In this document: positions 22,017 to 30,692 of the stretch, piece by piece
How the letters are laid out: each line of letters starts with the position of its first letter
Position numbering within the stretch: position 1 is the first letter of the stretch
Virus record (IMG/VR): IMGVR_UViG_3300042864_002261
Location: 1-38,785 of that record
Direction: 5' to 3' (one strand)
Length of the DNA: 38,785 nt
Source of the DNA: a virus
Program-made: the position numbers and the translations under genes
The notes under the pieces: model-generated
Databases searched by the model: none
What the model was told of the DNA's origin: nothing
The model's input: the letters and a program-made list of their open reading frames with translations, nothing else

Positions 22017-23084
22017 TTATTGTATTTTAACTTTAAGTTGACCGGATTTTATGAAATTTAGCATTTGCATTAGATACACAGAAGAGTTATCATTACCTCC
22101 GCCGCCTCCAATCATAATTGGACCATTTGGCGACATTTCATCTTGATACATATTTGAGCTATTCATTTGAGGTTGGCTTGGGTTAACTAAATTAGTCGTG
22201 TTATTAACTTGTGGAGCTAGATTAGTTGGGCTTGGGCTAGAAATTGCACTAACTCCACCTACCAGTTCACGTAGTGCGTTAAATGAAGATGCGCCATAGT
22301 CAGGTTTAGGTGCTTCATTTACCATTGGTAGAGTACCCTTTTTTGGTTCAGCCAAGTTTTGGGTAACTTGATTAATATTTGATTCACTTGATGTGTTAAT
22401 TACATTAATTACCTCAGTTGCAAAATTTGAAATAGTATCATTTAATCTAGAAATACTCTCAGATGTTGTATTAATATTTGATTGTTGTTGCTGAACAAGT
22501 TCTTTGGTTTTTTGATCTGATAATATTACCATACCAGGCCCTTCTGGATTTTTACCTCCACTCGTTAAACTATCAACCAATCCATCAATTGCTTTATTAA
22601 TAGAACTATTTGAAGTAGTTTTTTCAATAGGTTCAGTTTGTTTTAAAACTTTAGACGTAATTGACTGAATATCAGTAAGTCTAGTATCAGATAGCCCTTG
22701 AATTAATTCTCGAATTTCATCTTTATTACTGGTTATGGTTTCAATTTTAGTAAACCTATTTTCCAAATAGGCTGCAAGTGGATCCAATGCAGTATTTGAA
22801 TTTTGCTGAGCTGCTAAAAATGTTTGAATATCGTCTTTAATTGAAGAGGATTGTTGGGCCTCTGCTATTTTGGCAAATTCTGCCTGGATTTGACCAAAGT
22901 ACTCAGCTGGATTAAAATTTGGAAGAGTTAGTTCAGATTCAGTTCTTAACTGGTTTTGGGTAAGACCTGGGGTAGGATCAGGTTCCTTGAAGTCAACCAA
23001 TCCAGATAGATTTAAATCTATTCCTGGAAGGGTAGGTCCGGCCTGTCCTTCTGCAATCTTAGCAAGATCTATAAAAATTTCCAT
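22017..23084 (-). CDS. Probable structural protein of unknown function (355 aa)
   Basis: Low-complexity, Ser/Asn/Thr/Gln-rich protein with predicted helices in 60-250 (AKIAEAQQSSSIKDDIQTFLAAQ; SISRLNDTISNFATEVINVI). An Asn/Pro/Ser-rich stretch (270-320) and a glycine run (IGGGGGND) come before a short C-terminal segment, YLMQMLNFIKSGQLKVKIQ. The composition suggests an elongated or flexible virion component. No family recognised. The N-terminus MEIFIDLAKIAEGQ superficially resembles the packaged-protein leaders, but its spacing differs. It is preceded by a clear late promoter. Confidence 0.7.
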   Translation of the reverse strand: MEIFIDLAKIAEGQAGPTLPGIDLNLSGLVDFKEPDPTPGLTQNQLRTESELTLPNFNPAEYFGQIQAEFAKIAEAQQSSSIKDDIQTFLAAQQNSNTALDPLAAYLENRFTKIETITSNKDEIRELIQGLSDTRLTDIQSITSKVLKQTEPIEKTTSNSSINKAIDGLVDSLTSGGKNPEGPGMVILSDQKTKELVQQQQSNINTTSESISRLNDTISNFATEVINVINTSSESNINQVTQNLAEPKKGTLPMVNEAPKPDYGASSFNALRELVGGVSAISSPSPTNLAPQVNNTTNLVNPSQPQMNSSNMYQDEMSPNGPIMIGGGGGNDNSSVYLMQMLNFIKSGQLKVKIQ

Positions 23085-23098
23085 CTGAGTTTCTTTTT

Positions 23099-23109
23099 GT
23101 TATTTATTG
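23099..23109 (-). promoter_or_regulatory. T4-like late promoter motif
   Basis: The minus strand reads CAATAAATAAC followed by A5, about 15-25 nt upstream of the ATG at 23084. Confidence 0.6.
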
Positions 23110-23128
23110 AAAATTTCTAGAAAATTGG

Positions 23129-23320
23129 CTACTGCAATCTTCCCGGTAAATTTGGTGGACCCTGATCAAGTTCAGCCTCTATCTTAGCATTATTATCAGA
23201 AATTTGCTTATTTGTGATAGTAAGATAGATTGAATATTCATAAAATGGAAGACTGTACAGTGTATCTAGTGACTGATTCAGCTTCACCGCCAAGAACTTG
23301 TTAGTTTCAAACAAGTTCAC
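23129..23320 (-). CDS. Small protein of unknown function, coupled to the gp26-like gene
   Basis: 63 aa: MNLFETNKFLAVKLNQSLDTL then YSLPFYEYSIYLTITNKQIS and a polar C-terminus. Its start overlaps the end of the gp26-like gene by 14 nt, implying translational coupling. In T4-type phages short ORFs of this kind beside baseplate-hub genes often encode assembly factors. No family recognised. Confidence 0.6.
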   Translation of the reverse strand: MNLFETNKFLAVKLNQSLDTLYSLPFYEYSIYLTITNKQISDNNAKIEAELDQGPPNLPGRLQ

Positions 23321-24251
23321 TAAATCCAGTTGAAATAAGGAAAAGATCTTTGACAGTGAAGCTGGAGTCCAAAAAAATTCGTGAGTCTATTTTAGAACCA
23401 CATTTTGGACAATCCGCTTTAAGAATTTGTTTTTTAGACTTTTGTATTTCATCTGCAAATCTTGAAATAAAGGTAAACTTTAGTATATTCCAAGTTAACG
23501 AATCTTGATTTAGTATAGAATATGTAGCAGGGGTTAGTGATTCCCAATCTCCAACCAAATACGGAACAATTTTAATAAATGATTTATCGATTGGAGCTCC
23601 CTTTGTGGTCAATTCAATTATAATTTCCCTTAATCTCTCCATTGTACCAAGAGTAGGCAAGTATAAATTAAACTCCGCATCCATTTTTTCAGATTTAACT
23701 GAATATGATTTAGATTCAGTTGAGTAGAATTGTTCAAGCTCTTCTGGAAAATCAAATACTCTAAGCATGGAACTTTCAATAGGTAACTTTTCAGAATATT
23801 TGGGTTCAGCACAAGAACATTCAAACCTATGCGGTAATTGATTTTCTCCATTTGGAAATGTTAATTCCTGAATTTTGAAAATAATAAAGAATCTATCAAT
23901 TTCTAAGATTTCTCTCCATGAAACAATTTCATCTTCAATTCTAACTTCAGCACATCTTTCTAAGATATAGTTTAGCTGATCATCGATTGATAGCATATCA
24001 GTTTCATCAATAGTAGACCAATGTCTAACTTCTGCAACTGAGGCAGATTTAATTGCTAGGCTGAAATTATCTACGTAAAATTTTCCTTTACTTGGAAGAG
24101 TTTCCAATGGAATATTTTTCCAACCTAATTCGTTAGGTTGAGATATTTCTTTCTTTTTAGATTTAGGTGACTTGACCGGAGTATTTACGCCTGACTTTTT
24201 GTCAATGCCTTCTAGATATTCCTGGGCCTTAAGTGGATCAATTTCTTGCAT
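23307..24251 (-). CDS. Baseplate hub / assembly protein, T4 gp26-like
   Basis: 314 aa. After a basic low-complexity N-terminus (about 20-40) comes IPLETLPSKGKFYVDNFSLAIKSASVAEVRHWSTID. This is the LPSKGxFY opening of T4-type baseplate hub subunits of the gp26 class, which continues with predicted helices typical of that family. Two cysteine pairs (FECSCAEPKY near the middle, and CPKCGSKID near the end) may form a zinc site not expected in T4 gp26. The location next to small and unknown virion genes in a late block fits a tail role. Assignment is from motif memory, not alignment. Confidence 0.6.
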   Translation of the reverse strand: MQEIDPLKAQEYLEGIDKKSGVNTPVKSPKSKKKEISQPNELGWKNIPLETLPSKGKFYVDNFSLAIKSASVAEVRHWSTIDETDMLSIDDQLNYILERCAEVRIEDEIVSWREILEIDRFFIIFKIQELTFPNGENQLPHRFECSCAEPKYSEKLPIESSMLRVFDFPEELEQFYSTESKSYSVKSEKMDAEFNLYLPTLGTMERLREIIIELTTKGAPIDKSFIKIVPYLVGDWESLTPATYSILNQDSLTWNILKFTFISRFADEIQKSKKQILKADCPKCGSKIDSRIFLDSSFTVKDLFLISTGFSELV

Positions 24252-24271
24252 TATATTAATACAGACCTTTT

Positions 24272-24721
24272 CTAGTCTTGTATTAAGAACTGCATAAAAG
24301 TTTTTGTGTGGCCAGCCGATTCATTAACTGTCATTAGAGAAGCAGGATAAACCTCAACTCTTTTATTAGAAACTGAATCTCTAATAAAAGCCCTAATTAC
24401 TTGATGTTTTCTGTCTAATTCAAATCCAATAAATCTACCAAAGATTTTATTAGATCCGCCTTTTTGATGTTGAGTGTTTACTTCAACGCCGCTAAGTCTT
24501 TTTCCAGCTCTAAACTGATCGTTTAGGTCATTTACTAATTGATCAAATTCTGACATTTCAACTTCTTGTGGAAGAGAAAGATCCGCTAGCGGTAACATTT
24601 TAATTGTAATACCTGGAGTAAATGTGGATTGTGATGCAACAAATCCAAAATCGCCTCTTCCTTGAAATGGAATACTACTTACAAAACTACTCTTTTGTCC
24701 ATATGACATTACTGGTCTCAT
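24272..24721 (-). CDS. Probable virion protein of unknown function (149 aa)
   Basis: Starts MRPVMSYGQ at 24721, where TAATG joins it to the stop of the upstream gene. An alternative start two codons upstream would overlap more. It contains PGITIKMLPLADLSLPQEVEM and a beta-rich half with NKIFGRFIGFELDRKHQVIRAF and RVEVYPASLMTV. No transmembrane segment or catalytic motif. The family is not known to me. Coupling with the next gene suggests that the two proteins are produced in similar amounts and may interact. Confidence 0.65.
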   Translation of the reverse strand: MRPVMSYGQKSSFVSSIPFQGRGDFGFVASQSTFTPGITIKMLPLADLSLPQEVEMSEFDQLVNDLNDQFRAGKRLSGVEVNTQHQKGGSNKIFGRFIGFELDRKHQVIRAFIRDSVSNKRVEVYPASLMTVNESAGHTKTFMQFLIQD

Positions 24722-25509
24722 TAGCAATCACAATTATTTGGATCAACATCAGTTTTAGTCTTAATTAATAAGACACTAACTTTAACGCTGAATTTTGAGC
24801 TTGGATTTAATAGGGTTAGGGTGTTTATAATCTTAGTAGGATCAGTTGTTGCCTCTGGTGCAAAATACATATAAACCGGTCCGATTGTAAAGTTTGATGA
24901 GCTGTTTCCTCCATTTGTAAAAATCGATGAAATTGAACCAGTCAACATATATTCAGATGGATTAATTTCTGCGCCATCCTCATCTAGCGTTGGATAGTTT
25001 GCATAAATAATAACGCCCTTTATGTAAGCTTTATTTGGATTTAATACTTCAACAAAAGTTAAAACTGCAGCAGCATTGGCAGCAGTTGCAGGAAGAGATA
25101 GGGTTACAGCTGTTCCATTGACTGCAGTAACAGTTGTTCCAGTTTGAATACCTGAACCAGATACCGTGCTACCTACTCTAATTAAATTATTAACAGTTGC
25201 AGTAGTTACAGCAGTGCTATTTAAAACAGTAGCCGCTGTTGCGGTTGTTCCACCTACTAAATTATTTGAAAAAACTATTGCATTTTCGCCTTGACAAATT
25301 TCTAACTCTTGTTTAACATAAGAGTCTGCTGGATATGCAAGTTTACCGAAATCGCAAAGATCTGCTTGGCTAACATTTTTATCTACTATAGAAAAGCAGT
25401 TGTCAATAAGTCTAAGTGACTTTTTGGCAGCCACTGGATCGCATAGTTTAGCCATAGCCGAGTTAACTCTTTTATAGCTTGGATCACCTTTAAATTTAAT
25501 GTAGGACAT
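24721..25509 (-). CDS. Virion protein with a Thr/Ala-rich beta-domain insertion
   Basis: 262 aa. The flanks are unique (MSYIKFKGDPSYKRVNSAMAK at the N-terminus; SPSSKFSVKV-type beta strands at the C-terminus, ending NNCDC). The middle (about 85-155) is a Thr/Ala/Val-rich repeat-like domain containing LIRVGSTVSGSGIQTGTTVTAV. This VxGSGIxxGTTV pattern is common in structural and adhesin proteins of environmental phages and looks like an inserted beta module. A late-like promoter lies upstream. Specific virion role unknown. Confidence 0.7.
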   Translation of the reverse strand: MSYIKFKGDPSYKRVNSAMAKLCDPVAAKKSLRLIDNCFSIVDKNVSQADLCDFGKLAYPADSYVKQELEICQGENAIVFSNNLVGGTTATAATVLNSTAVTTATVNNLIRVGSTVSGSGIQTGTTVTAVNGTAVTLSLPATAANAAAVLTFVEVLNPNKAYIKGVIIYANYPTLDEDGAEINPSEYMLTGSISSIFTNGGNSSSNFTIGPVYMYFAPEATTDPTKIINTLTLLNPSSKFSVKVSVLLIKTKTDVDPNNCDC

Positions 25510-25525
25510 TAGCCGAAGTTCTTTT

Positions 25526-25536
25526 TATTATTTACC
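25526..25536 (-). promoter_or_regulatory. T4-like late promoter motif
   Basis: The minus strand reads GGTAAATAATA, 17-27 nt upstream of the ATG at 25509. The core deviates by one base from ATAAATAA. Confidence 0.45.
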
Positions 25537-25542
25537 TCCGAT

Positions 25543-26271
25543 TTAGGATTTAATTCCTCTAGCAATCATTTCATCTGGGGAAAGTCTCCTAGTTGCTCGG
25601 TCTGGCATGTCAAATAATTCAATCCTCTTAGGCTTATCCATTTCAGCCGAAACCGTTTGGGTTAAATCAACTTCAATTGCCCCAGTAGATTTTAGTGGAG
25701 TCTTTTTTTTAACACGTGGAGACTTAGTTGAAACTGGCGCCTCTACAATTGGCTCCTCCATTATAGTTTCAACTACACTAATAGCTGGCTCAACCTTTTC
25801 TGGTGCGTCTGGTAATTGAACTGGCTCGACTAAATTTTCCTCTGGCTTAATATAATCAACCAGTGACTTAATAAAACCTAGTGCAACAATTGGTAAAACT
25901 GCTCCTGAAATAATAGCAAGCATACGTTTTTGATAAATTAAGTCTTCTTCTTGAAGACCAAATAATTCAATCCAACCTGTAAAATTTTCTAAGTGAGAAA
26001 AGGCATAATAAGTATTTCCCATAGCCTGCATTGCAGTTAAGAGTATAAAAAGTCCCCAAACAATACCCTTATTCATTTTATCTAAAACAATAAGAGATGC
26101 AAGCGAAGCGGCTGCACCGACTTCAAATCCAATTGCGAGGGAAACTGCAAGCCACATAGGATTAGACAATTTAAAAAAGTCTACTACGTGGATAGTTGAA
26201 ATAATTGATACTAAGAGATATAGAGTAACAAAGGAACCAATTATAAAGTAATGGGTTGCTCTAGATTTCAT
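25543..26271 (-). CDS. Multi-pass membrane protein
   Basis: 242 aa with about four transmembrane helices (around 9-31, 39-63, 70-88 and 117-138). A polar Pro/Glu/Val-rich and Lys-rich tail (about 140-242) follows, including RVKKKTPLKS and MPDRATRRLSPDEMIARG. Similar N-termini (MKSRATHYFIIGSFVTLYLL) occur in other Bacteroidota phages, to my knowledge without assigned function. The start overlaps the stop of the 91-aa gene (TAATG). It may alter the host envelope or hold a phage process at the membrane. Confidence 0.75.
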   Translation of the reverse strand: MKSRATHYFIIGSFVTLYLLVSIISTIHVVDFFKLSNPMWLAVSLAIGFEVGAAASLASLIVLDKMNKGIVWGLFILLTAMQAMGNTYYAFSHLENFTGWIELFGLQEEDLIYQKRMLAIISGAVLPIVALGFIKSLVDYIKPEENLVEPVQLPDAPEKVEPAISVVETIMEEPIVEAPVSTKSPRVKKKTPLKSTGAIEVDLTQTVSAEMDKPKRIELFDMPDRATRRLSPDEMIARGIKS

Positions 26272-26546
26272 TATTTTGCTCCAAGTTTTTTCAATTCAGC
26301 ATCAATATCAGATTGACGTTGAACGTCTAACATTTTGCGGTCAGTCGCTTGAATCATGCGTTTTTCGGCCTTAAGACCTTCAATTTCAAGATCCTTTTTT
26401 GTTGCTAACGAGTCTAGGGCAATTAATTGCTTTTTAACTTTAGTAACTTCACGATCTACTCCGCAAGATTTCATATAGGTTAAAACTAATAAAAAGATTA
26501 CTACTTTTAAACCGTGCTTTTGTAAAAATTGTTCTACTTTGTTCAT
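26271..26546 (-). CDS. Small membrane-anchored coiled-coil protein
   Basis: 91 aa. One short N-terminal transmembrane helix (about 13-25, GLKVVIFLLVLTY) is followed by a cysteine and a coiled coil to the end (about 30-88: REVTKVKKQLIALDSLATKKDLEIEG in outline). N-in topology would place the coiled coil in the periplasm. It is translationally coupled to the downstream membrane protein and preceded by a late promoter. Resembles spanin or holin-accessory topologies, but no family is recognised. Confidence 0.65.
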   Translation of the reverse strand: MNKVEQFLQKHGLKVVIFLLVLTYMKSCGVDREVTKVKKQLIALDSLATKKDLEIEGLKAEKRMIQATDRKMLDVQRQSDIDAELKKLGAK

Positions 26547-26567
26547 AATTTAAGATTATTTGATACT

Positions 26568-26579
26568 ATTATTTATTTG
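26568..26579 (-). promoter_or_regulatory. T4-like late promoter motif
   Basis: The minus strand reads CAAATAAATAAT, 22-33 nt upstream of the ATG at 26546. Confidence 0.5.
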
Positions 26580-27070
26580 CTATTTACAGTTTGCCATACG
26601 TGGGACCAATCTACTTGACCCAGGGCAGGTACTACAAATACAGCAAATATTAAAAATAGGATAATTGGATAGATTATTACATATAGGATTCTCTCTAGGG
26701 AAACCTGCTTAAAATCAAAATCCATCCATACTAAATATGCATATACCTCTGGAGTTTTAATTCTTCTAAAACCAGTTTTAAGAAAATCAATTATTCCAAG
26801 TCTGGTGATTGGATCGTTATAATCAGCAAGGGATTCTTTAACTTGCATTATTTCAAATCCCTTAAGGTCATCGGTATTTAGTAAAACCTCAGGCTGAAGA
26901 TTTTTAACATAGTATAATCTGCCAAGTCGGGTTCTTCTTAGATTTAGCTTTTCAAGTTCACCGCTTTTCTCTAATTCGGAGACTATCGATATGTACTTTC
27001 TAAATAAGACCAATTCCTTAATTAAAGAAATTAGCTTAGTAATAAAAACAATAGGGTTTAGATATTTCAT
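26573..27070 (-). CDS. Membrane protein of unknown function (165 aa)
   Basis: It has an amphipathic or hydrophobic N-terminus (MKYLNPIVFITKLISLIKEL), a soluble middle (about 30-130) and a clear C-terminal transmembrane helix (about 130-150, ILYVIIYPIILFLIFAVFVV). The middle contains LRRTRLGRLYYVKNLQPEVLL. Its start overlaps the stop of the sigma factor gene (TAATG), so the two are coexpressed. A membrane partner of a sigma factor could be an anti-sigma factor, but no anti-sigma motif is seen. Confidence 0.65.
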   Translation of the reverse strand: MKYLNPIVFITKLISLIKELVLFRKYISIVSELEKSGELEKLNLRRTRLGRLYYVKNLQPEVLLNTDDLKGFEIMQVKESLADYNDPITRLGIIDFLKTGFRRIKTPEVYAYLVWMDFDFKQVSLERILYVIIYPIILFLIFAVFVVPALGQVDWSHVWQTVNSK

Positions 27071-27714
27071 TAGAAAAGGTCTTTTATTTTTTCAACCAGT
27101 TCTGGGTTACTTTCCAAAACTGAGTCTTTTAATATTTTACGTGCTTTTCGTATTTTAGTTTTAACAGTATTAAGATTCATCTCGTACTTATCTGCAATAT
27201 CAGCGCCTTTCATTTTATTTAGCTCCTTATCGATTAGGATAGATTTTTCCAAAGATTCTGGCATTTCTTCAATTGCCAGCATGGTTGCAGTATAGAGATT
27301 TTCTAAAGAGTATTCCTTTTCTAGATTATCTCGACTATCATCTACTAAAAATAGAGAATTTCCTATTTTATCAATATCAGTAGTCATTTGCTGTTTTAAT
27401 TTATGCAAATGTAGTAGAGATTCATTTCTTGCTATTGTGTAGATCCAAGTGGTAAATCTGTATTTTGGATTATAACTGTCAAGCGACTTAAAAATCTTAA
27501 AGAAAGTATTATGCAAGACCTCTTCGGTTTCATCTGTATCGTTAAAGAATTTCCAAATGAAGTATTTAAGTTTTGGTTCCATTATACGAACTAACCTGTT
27601 TCTGTCTCTTTCTGTGAATTTTTTAGCAACGATAGCTTCGGCTAATTGCTGCATTTCATCATTAAGTCTGCGGTTTAAATCTTCGTAGCCGGTTACCTTT
27701 TTGTTTACTGCCAT
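27070..27714 (-). CDS. ECF-type (sigma-70 family) RNA polymerase sigma factor
   Basis: 214 aa. Region 2 spans about 40-107 with the signature DETEEVLHNTFFKIFKSLDSY and RFTTWIYTIARNESL. Region 4 (about 150-205) contains KGADIADKYEMNLNTVKTKIRKARK, the helix-turn-helix that binds the -35 region. The two-domain arrangement is that of ECF sigma factors. In T4 the late sigma gp55 directs polymerase to TATAAATA; this protein may play that part for the ATAAATAA motifs found here (inference). An AGTACAATAACT sequence lies upstream. Confidence 0.9.
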   Translation of the reverse strand: MAVNKKVTGYEDLNRRLNDEMQQLAEAIVAKKFTERDRNRLVRIMEPKLKYFIWKFFNDTDETEEVLHNTFFKIFKSLDSYNPKYRFTTWIYTIARNESLLHLHKLKQQMTTDIDKIGNSLFLVDDSRDNLEKEYSLENLYTATMLAIEEMPESLEKSILIDKELNKMKGADIADKYEMNLNTVKTKIRKARKILKDSVLESNPELVEKIKDLF

Positions 27715-27753
27715 AAAAATATTTTTCTAGTAGAGTTATTGTACTTAATTAAT

Positions 27754-28455
27754 TTACCAATTAACCTTATTATTTGCCTTCCACGTATCGTATCTTTCAG
27801 TAATTTCAATTAATATCTTATTACGAACAATATCCGAGTCTCCAAAGGTATGAATTCCCATTCCTTTGATTCCATCCATCATTTCAATAAATTTAGGAAG
27901 TGCCACTTTGTCTCTAGATATGTCATATTGACTTACGTCTCCACAAATAAGGACTTTTGAATTTTTACCCATTCTAGTAATAAACAGCATTAGCTGACGA
28001 AAATCTGCATTTTGTGCTTCGTCTAATACCATTAAACAATTATCAAAGGTTGCTCCACGCATATAGGCAAGGGGTCTAAATTCAATAAGGCCGTCCCCTT
28101 CTAATTTTATTAAATTATCCCAACCAACAATTTTTTCAAGGTTGGTTCTATAACTTTCCATAAATGGATCAATTTTCTCTTTAATATCCCCTGGTAAAAA
28201 TCCAAGTTTCTCACCAGACTCCTGAATAGGCTTCGACAAAATTATTCTTTGAATTTTATCTTCTGTATGTAGCTTCATTGATGCGTAACATGCAACAAAT
28301 GTTTTACTTGTTCCAGCTGGACCATGACATAGTGTAATGTCATTATTCATAATTTTATCAAAGTATTCCTTTTGTGAAGGTTTAAGCGAAACCTGTTTTA
28401 ATAAATCTGGAATGGATTGTGCAGCAGCACCTCTTCTTTTTGCGGATTTTTGCAT
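27754..28455 (-). CDS. phoH: PhoH-like P-loop ATPase
   Basis: 233 aa. The core is typical: LKPSQKEYFDKIMNNDITLCHGPAGTSKT (Walker A at 45-52), the PhoH block RIILSKPIQESGEKLGFLPGD, and Walker B LMVLDEAQNA. SKVLICGDVSQYD follows. PhoH-like proteins are common in T4-type and environmental phages and belong to the superfamily 1 helicase-related ATPases; the cellular role is unsettled, with RNA metabolism proposed. It sits between the sigma factor and terminase genes. Confidence 0.93.
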   Translation of the reverse strand: MQKSAKRRGAAAQSIPDLLKQVSLKPSQKEYFDKIMNNDITLCHGPAGTSKTFVACYASMKLHTEDKIQRIILSKPIQESGEKLGFLPGDIKEKIDPFMESYRTNLEKIVGWDNLIKLEGDGLIEFRPLAYMRGATFDNCLMVLDEAQNADFRQLMLFITRMGKNSKVLICGDVSQYDISRDKVALPKFIEMMDGIKGMGIHTFGDSDIVRNKILIEITERYDTWKANNKVNW

Positions 28456-28458
28456 TAG

Positions 28459-28722
28459 TTAATTTGATTTTTTAATTTCTTCAATTAATGAAACGCATGT
28501 TTGACACATTTCATAGTCTTCAATTTTTTCAAAGTGCTTTTTAGCCTTTTCGATTGCATCTTCCCAACCATCTCGTAAGACGAATGCATCAATTTCAGAT
28601 TCAGCAACTTTAACATTAGGCAATTCAGCAACATCAATATCATTTTCGATTGCCTTTTGAATTGCAGCGATAGTTCGTCTAAAAATAACGTCTCTATCTC
28701 GGGTTAAGTCAAAATTAATCAT
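28459..28722 (-). CDS. Small acidic protein of unknown function
   Basis: 87 aa. The N-terminal part (MINFDLTRDRDVIFRRTIAAI) and the acidic middle are not recognised. The C-terminus HFEKIEDYEMCQTCVSLIEEI resembles that of the 72-aa protein at 5964-6182, suggesting a shared short tail module. It begins 9 nt after the terminase gene and lies 3 nt before phoH. Confidence 0.65.
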   Translation of the reverse strand: MINFDLTRDRDVIFRRTIAAIQKAIENDIDVAELPNVKVAESEIDAFVLRDGWEDAIEKAKKHFEKIEDYEMCQTCVSLIEEIKKSN

Positions 28723-28731
28723 TCCTCTATA

Positions 28732-30690
28732 TTAATTTTTTTGATCTCCATAAAATCCAGATAATACCTGTTTATATGAATCTAAATAAGTTTCATCAAA
28801 TACTTGTCTTTGTCCAGGTTTCTTCATTTGTGGAGTATCGTTTAGATAACCTACTAAATCTGAGGTAATCTTGGACGAGCCTTCGCCCTGGGTTGAATTT
28901 AGAATAGTCTCCATTACAATCTTTTTGTATTCTTCACTAGTCCTGTCCCAAACATCAGTTCCCAACTCTAAAAAACTTGGGGAATCGAAAAATGCAGCAG
29001 TGTTAACGCAAGTCATTGCCAAGTCATCATTACCACTTTGACTTCGATATGTACCATTAGTTGATCGACCAAAGGATCCTAGTTCCATTACTGTTTTACT
29101 TTCATTTGGTAGAATCTTGTTTACATTAACGTGATACTTAAATCTTTCGCAAAATTTAATTTTATTAGTAACGCTTAATTTAAGTCCAGGTTTAAGTAAT
29201 TTAGTTGCTTCCGTATGTTTAGAATGTATTAATTGTCCTGGCCAATATTGATCATTATTTGAAATCTTATCTAAAATAAAGTCGCCTTTGTGGTTTAACT
29301 CAATTAAGACCTTAAGATTTTCAAAATTAAAAAGTCTATAGACTAAATATTCTAGAACTTGAGCATATTCATTAATAGTTTGTTTATTACTTCTCCAAGT
29401 TGCAACTTGTACAAGTGAAATACAATCTAATTCAGATTTAATTAAGTTTTTAATTGGCTCAAGAGTTTTTATTGGAAGAGCTACTGCTTTAAAGATATTA
29501 ATAACCGAAAAGTCTTTACCTGTTCCATCCGCAGTATCTACTGAAAATACATATTGATCTGGGGAATTTCTAAAATCTTGCTCATCCCAATCCTTTAAAT
29601 TAGGGTGAACTGTAAAGTTTCCTTCCATTAGAGCAAGTACCTCTGGGTCCCAGTTAATATTAAGAGGTTCTTCGTATTTTGTTGCAATGCTAAAGATTTT
29701 CTTAAGATCCTTTGATGATAATAAAAGGCGATCTGATGAAAAGAACTGTAATCCATATTCCTGATTAAAATCTTCTTCAGATCCCATATTAGCAATAGTT
29801 TCAGCTTTCCACTTGTCATCTCTACCTGGAACCTGCCACCAATCTACTCTTAATGGAGTATAGGTATTTAGTCCATTTAAGGCATCCATATAGATTTCAT
29901 AGAATCGGTTCATTCCATTTGGAGTTGAGGTAATAATAATCTTAGAAGTCGTGGATGCTGAAATAGTAGGATAGATTGCTCGATAAAAGAAATCTAGATA
30001 TGCTGGTGAAATGTGAGCAAACTCATCAATGTATAGCAGGTGAATAGTAAAACCGATACCTGTATTTTTGGTTGTAGTACGACCAATTAATCTGCAGCCA
30101 TTATCGAACTTCATCGACATTACGTTATTGGAAATACAGCCAGGTTTTAGGAAAAACGGTAGATTTTCAAAAATAGATTTAATTTTGTCCACAACCTCTT
30201 TGGTAGTAGATGCAATATTGGCAACAGCTAGAACATTTTTATCAGTATGGAAAATAAGATACCATGCAACAAAAACACCGGACATTACAGTTTTACCAAT
30301 TTGACGACTTGCCATTAAGATATTAAAACGATTTGCACCAAATGCTCGGATAATTTCCTCTTGATAATCTCTTAAGATAATTTGTTCAACTCCATATTCA
30401 GTTAAAACCTGTGCATACTTATTTGCAAAATAACCAACATCAGATTTGCACCTCTTAATTTCTTCAAGTTCTTCTGGAGTATATTCAAATACTAAATTTG
30501 GTTTTTTCCAAGCTGGATCATTATCCTTAAATGGTGAATTTTTGATAGTTTTAATATCAATTAATCCATTTTCAAAATCAGCAAGTAATTGGTCGATCTT
30601 TTTGGTAGTCCAAACTGCACTATTTTCAGTATCATCCATTTTGGATATCTGTACGCTGGTCCTACCGCCTTTTGATAGAAAGTCTTTCAT
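28732..30690 (-). CDS. Terminase large subunit (T4 gp17-like)
   Basis: 652 aa. The ATPase domain has a Walker A variant MASRQIGKT (126-134), Walker B LLYIDEFAH (218-226) and the coupling motif TSTPNG (255-260). The nuclease domain starts at VFSVDTADGTGKDFSV (metal-binding D385). It continues with LIELNHKGDFI and ends with GNDDLAMTC, giving the three acidic clusters of the RNase H-like headful nuclease. It packages the phage genome into proheads by ATP hydrolysis and cuts concatemers. The likely small subunit is encoded 2 nt upstream, and gp6 and phoH are close by, an order plausible for a T4-type module. Confidence 0.96.
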   Translation of the reverse strand: MKDFLSKGGRTSVQISKMDDTENSAVWTTKKIDQLLADFENGLIDIKTIKNSPFKDNDPAWKKPNLVFEYTPEELEEIKRCKSDVGYFANKYAQVLTEYGVEQIILRDYQEEIIRAFGANRFNILMASRQIGKTVMSGVFVAWYLIFHTDKNVLAVANIASTTKEVVDKIKSIFENLPFFLKPGCISNNVMSMKFDNGCRLIGRTTTKNTGIGFTIHLLYIDEFAHISPAYLDFFYRAIYPTISASTTSKIIITSTPNGMNRFYEIYMDALNGLNTYTPLRVDWWQVPGRDDKWKAETIANMGSEEDFNQEYGLQFFSSDRLLLSSKDLKKIFSIATKYEEPLNINWDPEVLALMEGNFTVHPNLKDWDEQDFRNSPDQYVFSVDTADGTGKDFSVINIFKAVALPIKTLEPIKNLIKSELDCISLVQVATWRSNKQTINEYAQVLEYLVYRLFNFENLKVLIELNHKGDFILDKISNNDQYWPGQLIHSKHTEATKLLKPGLKLSVTNKIKFCERFKYHVNVNKILPNESKTVMELGSFGRSTNGTYRSQSGNDDLAMTCVNTAAFFDSPSFLELGTDVWDRTSEEYKKIVMETILNSTQGEGSSKITSDLVGYLNDTPQMKKPGQRQVFDETYLDSYKQVLSGFYGDQKN

Positions 30691-30692
30691 AA

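Noticed and set aside
23043-23084. N-terminus MEIFIDLAKIAEGQ of the 355-aa protein as a targeting peptide
   Set aside because: The IAE end is suggestive, but the aromatic spacing differs and the gene is in a tail-type block. Kept out of the set.
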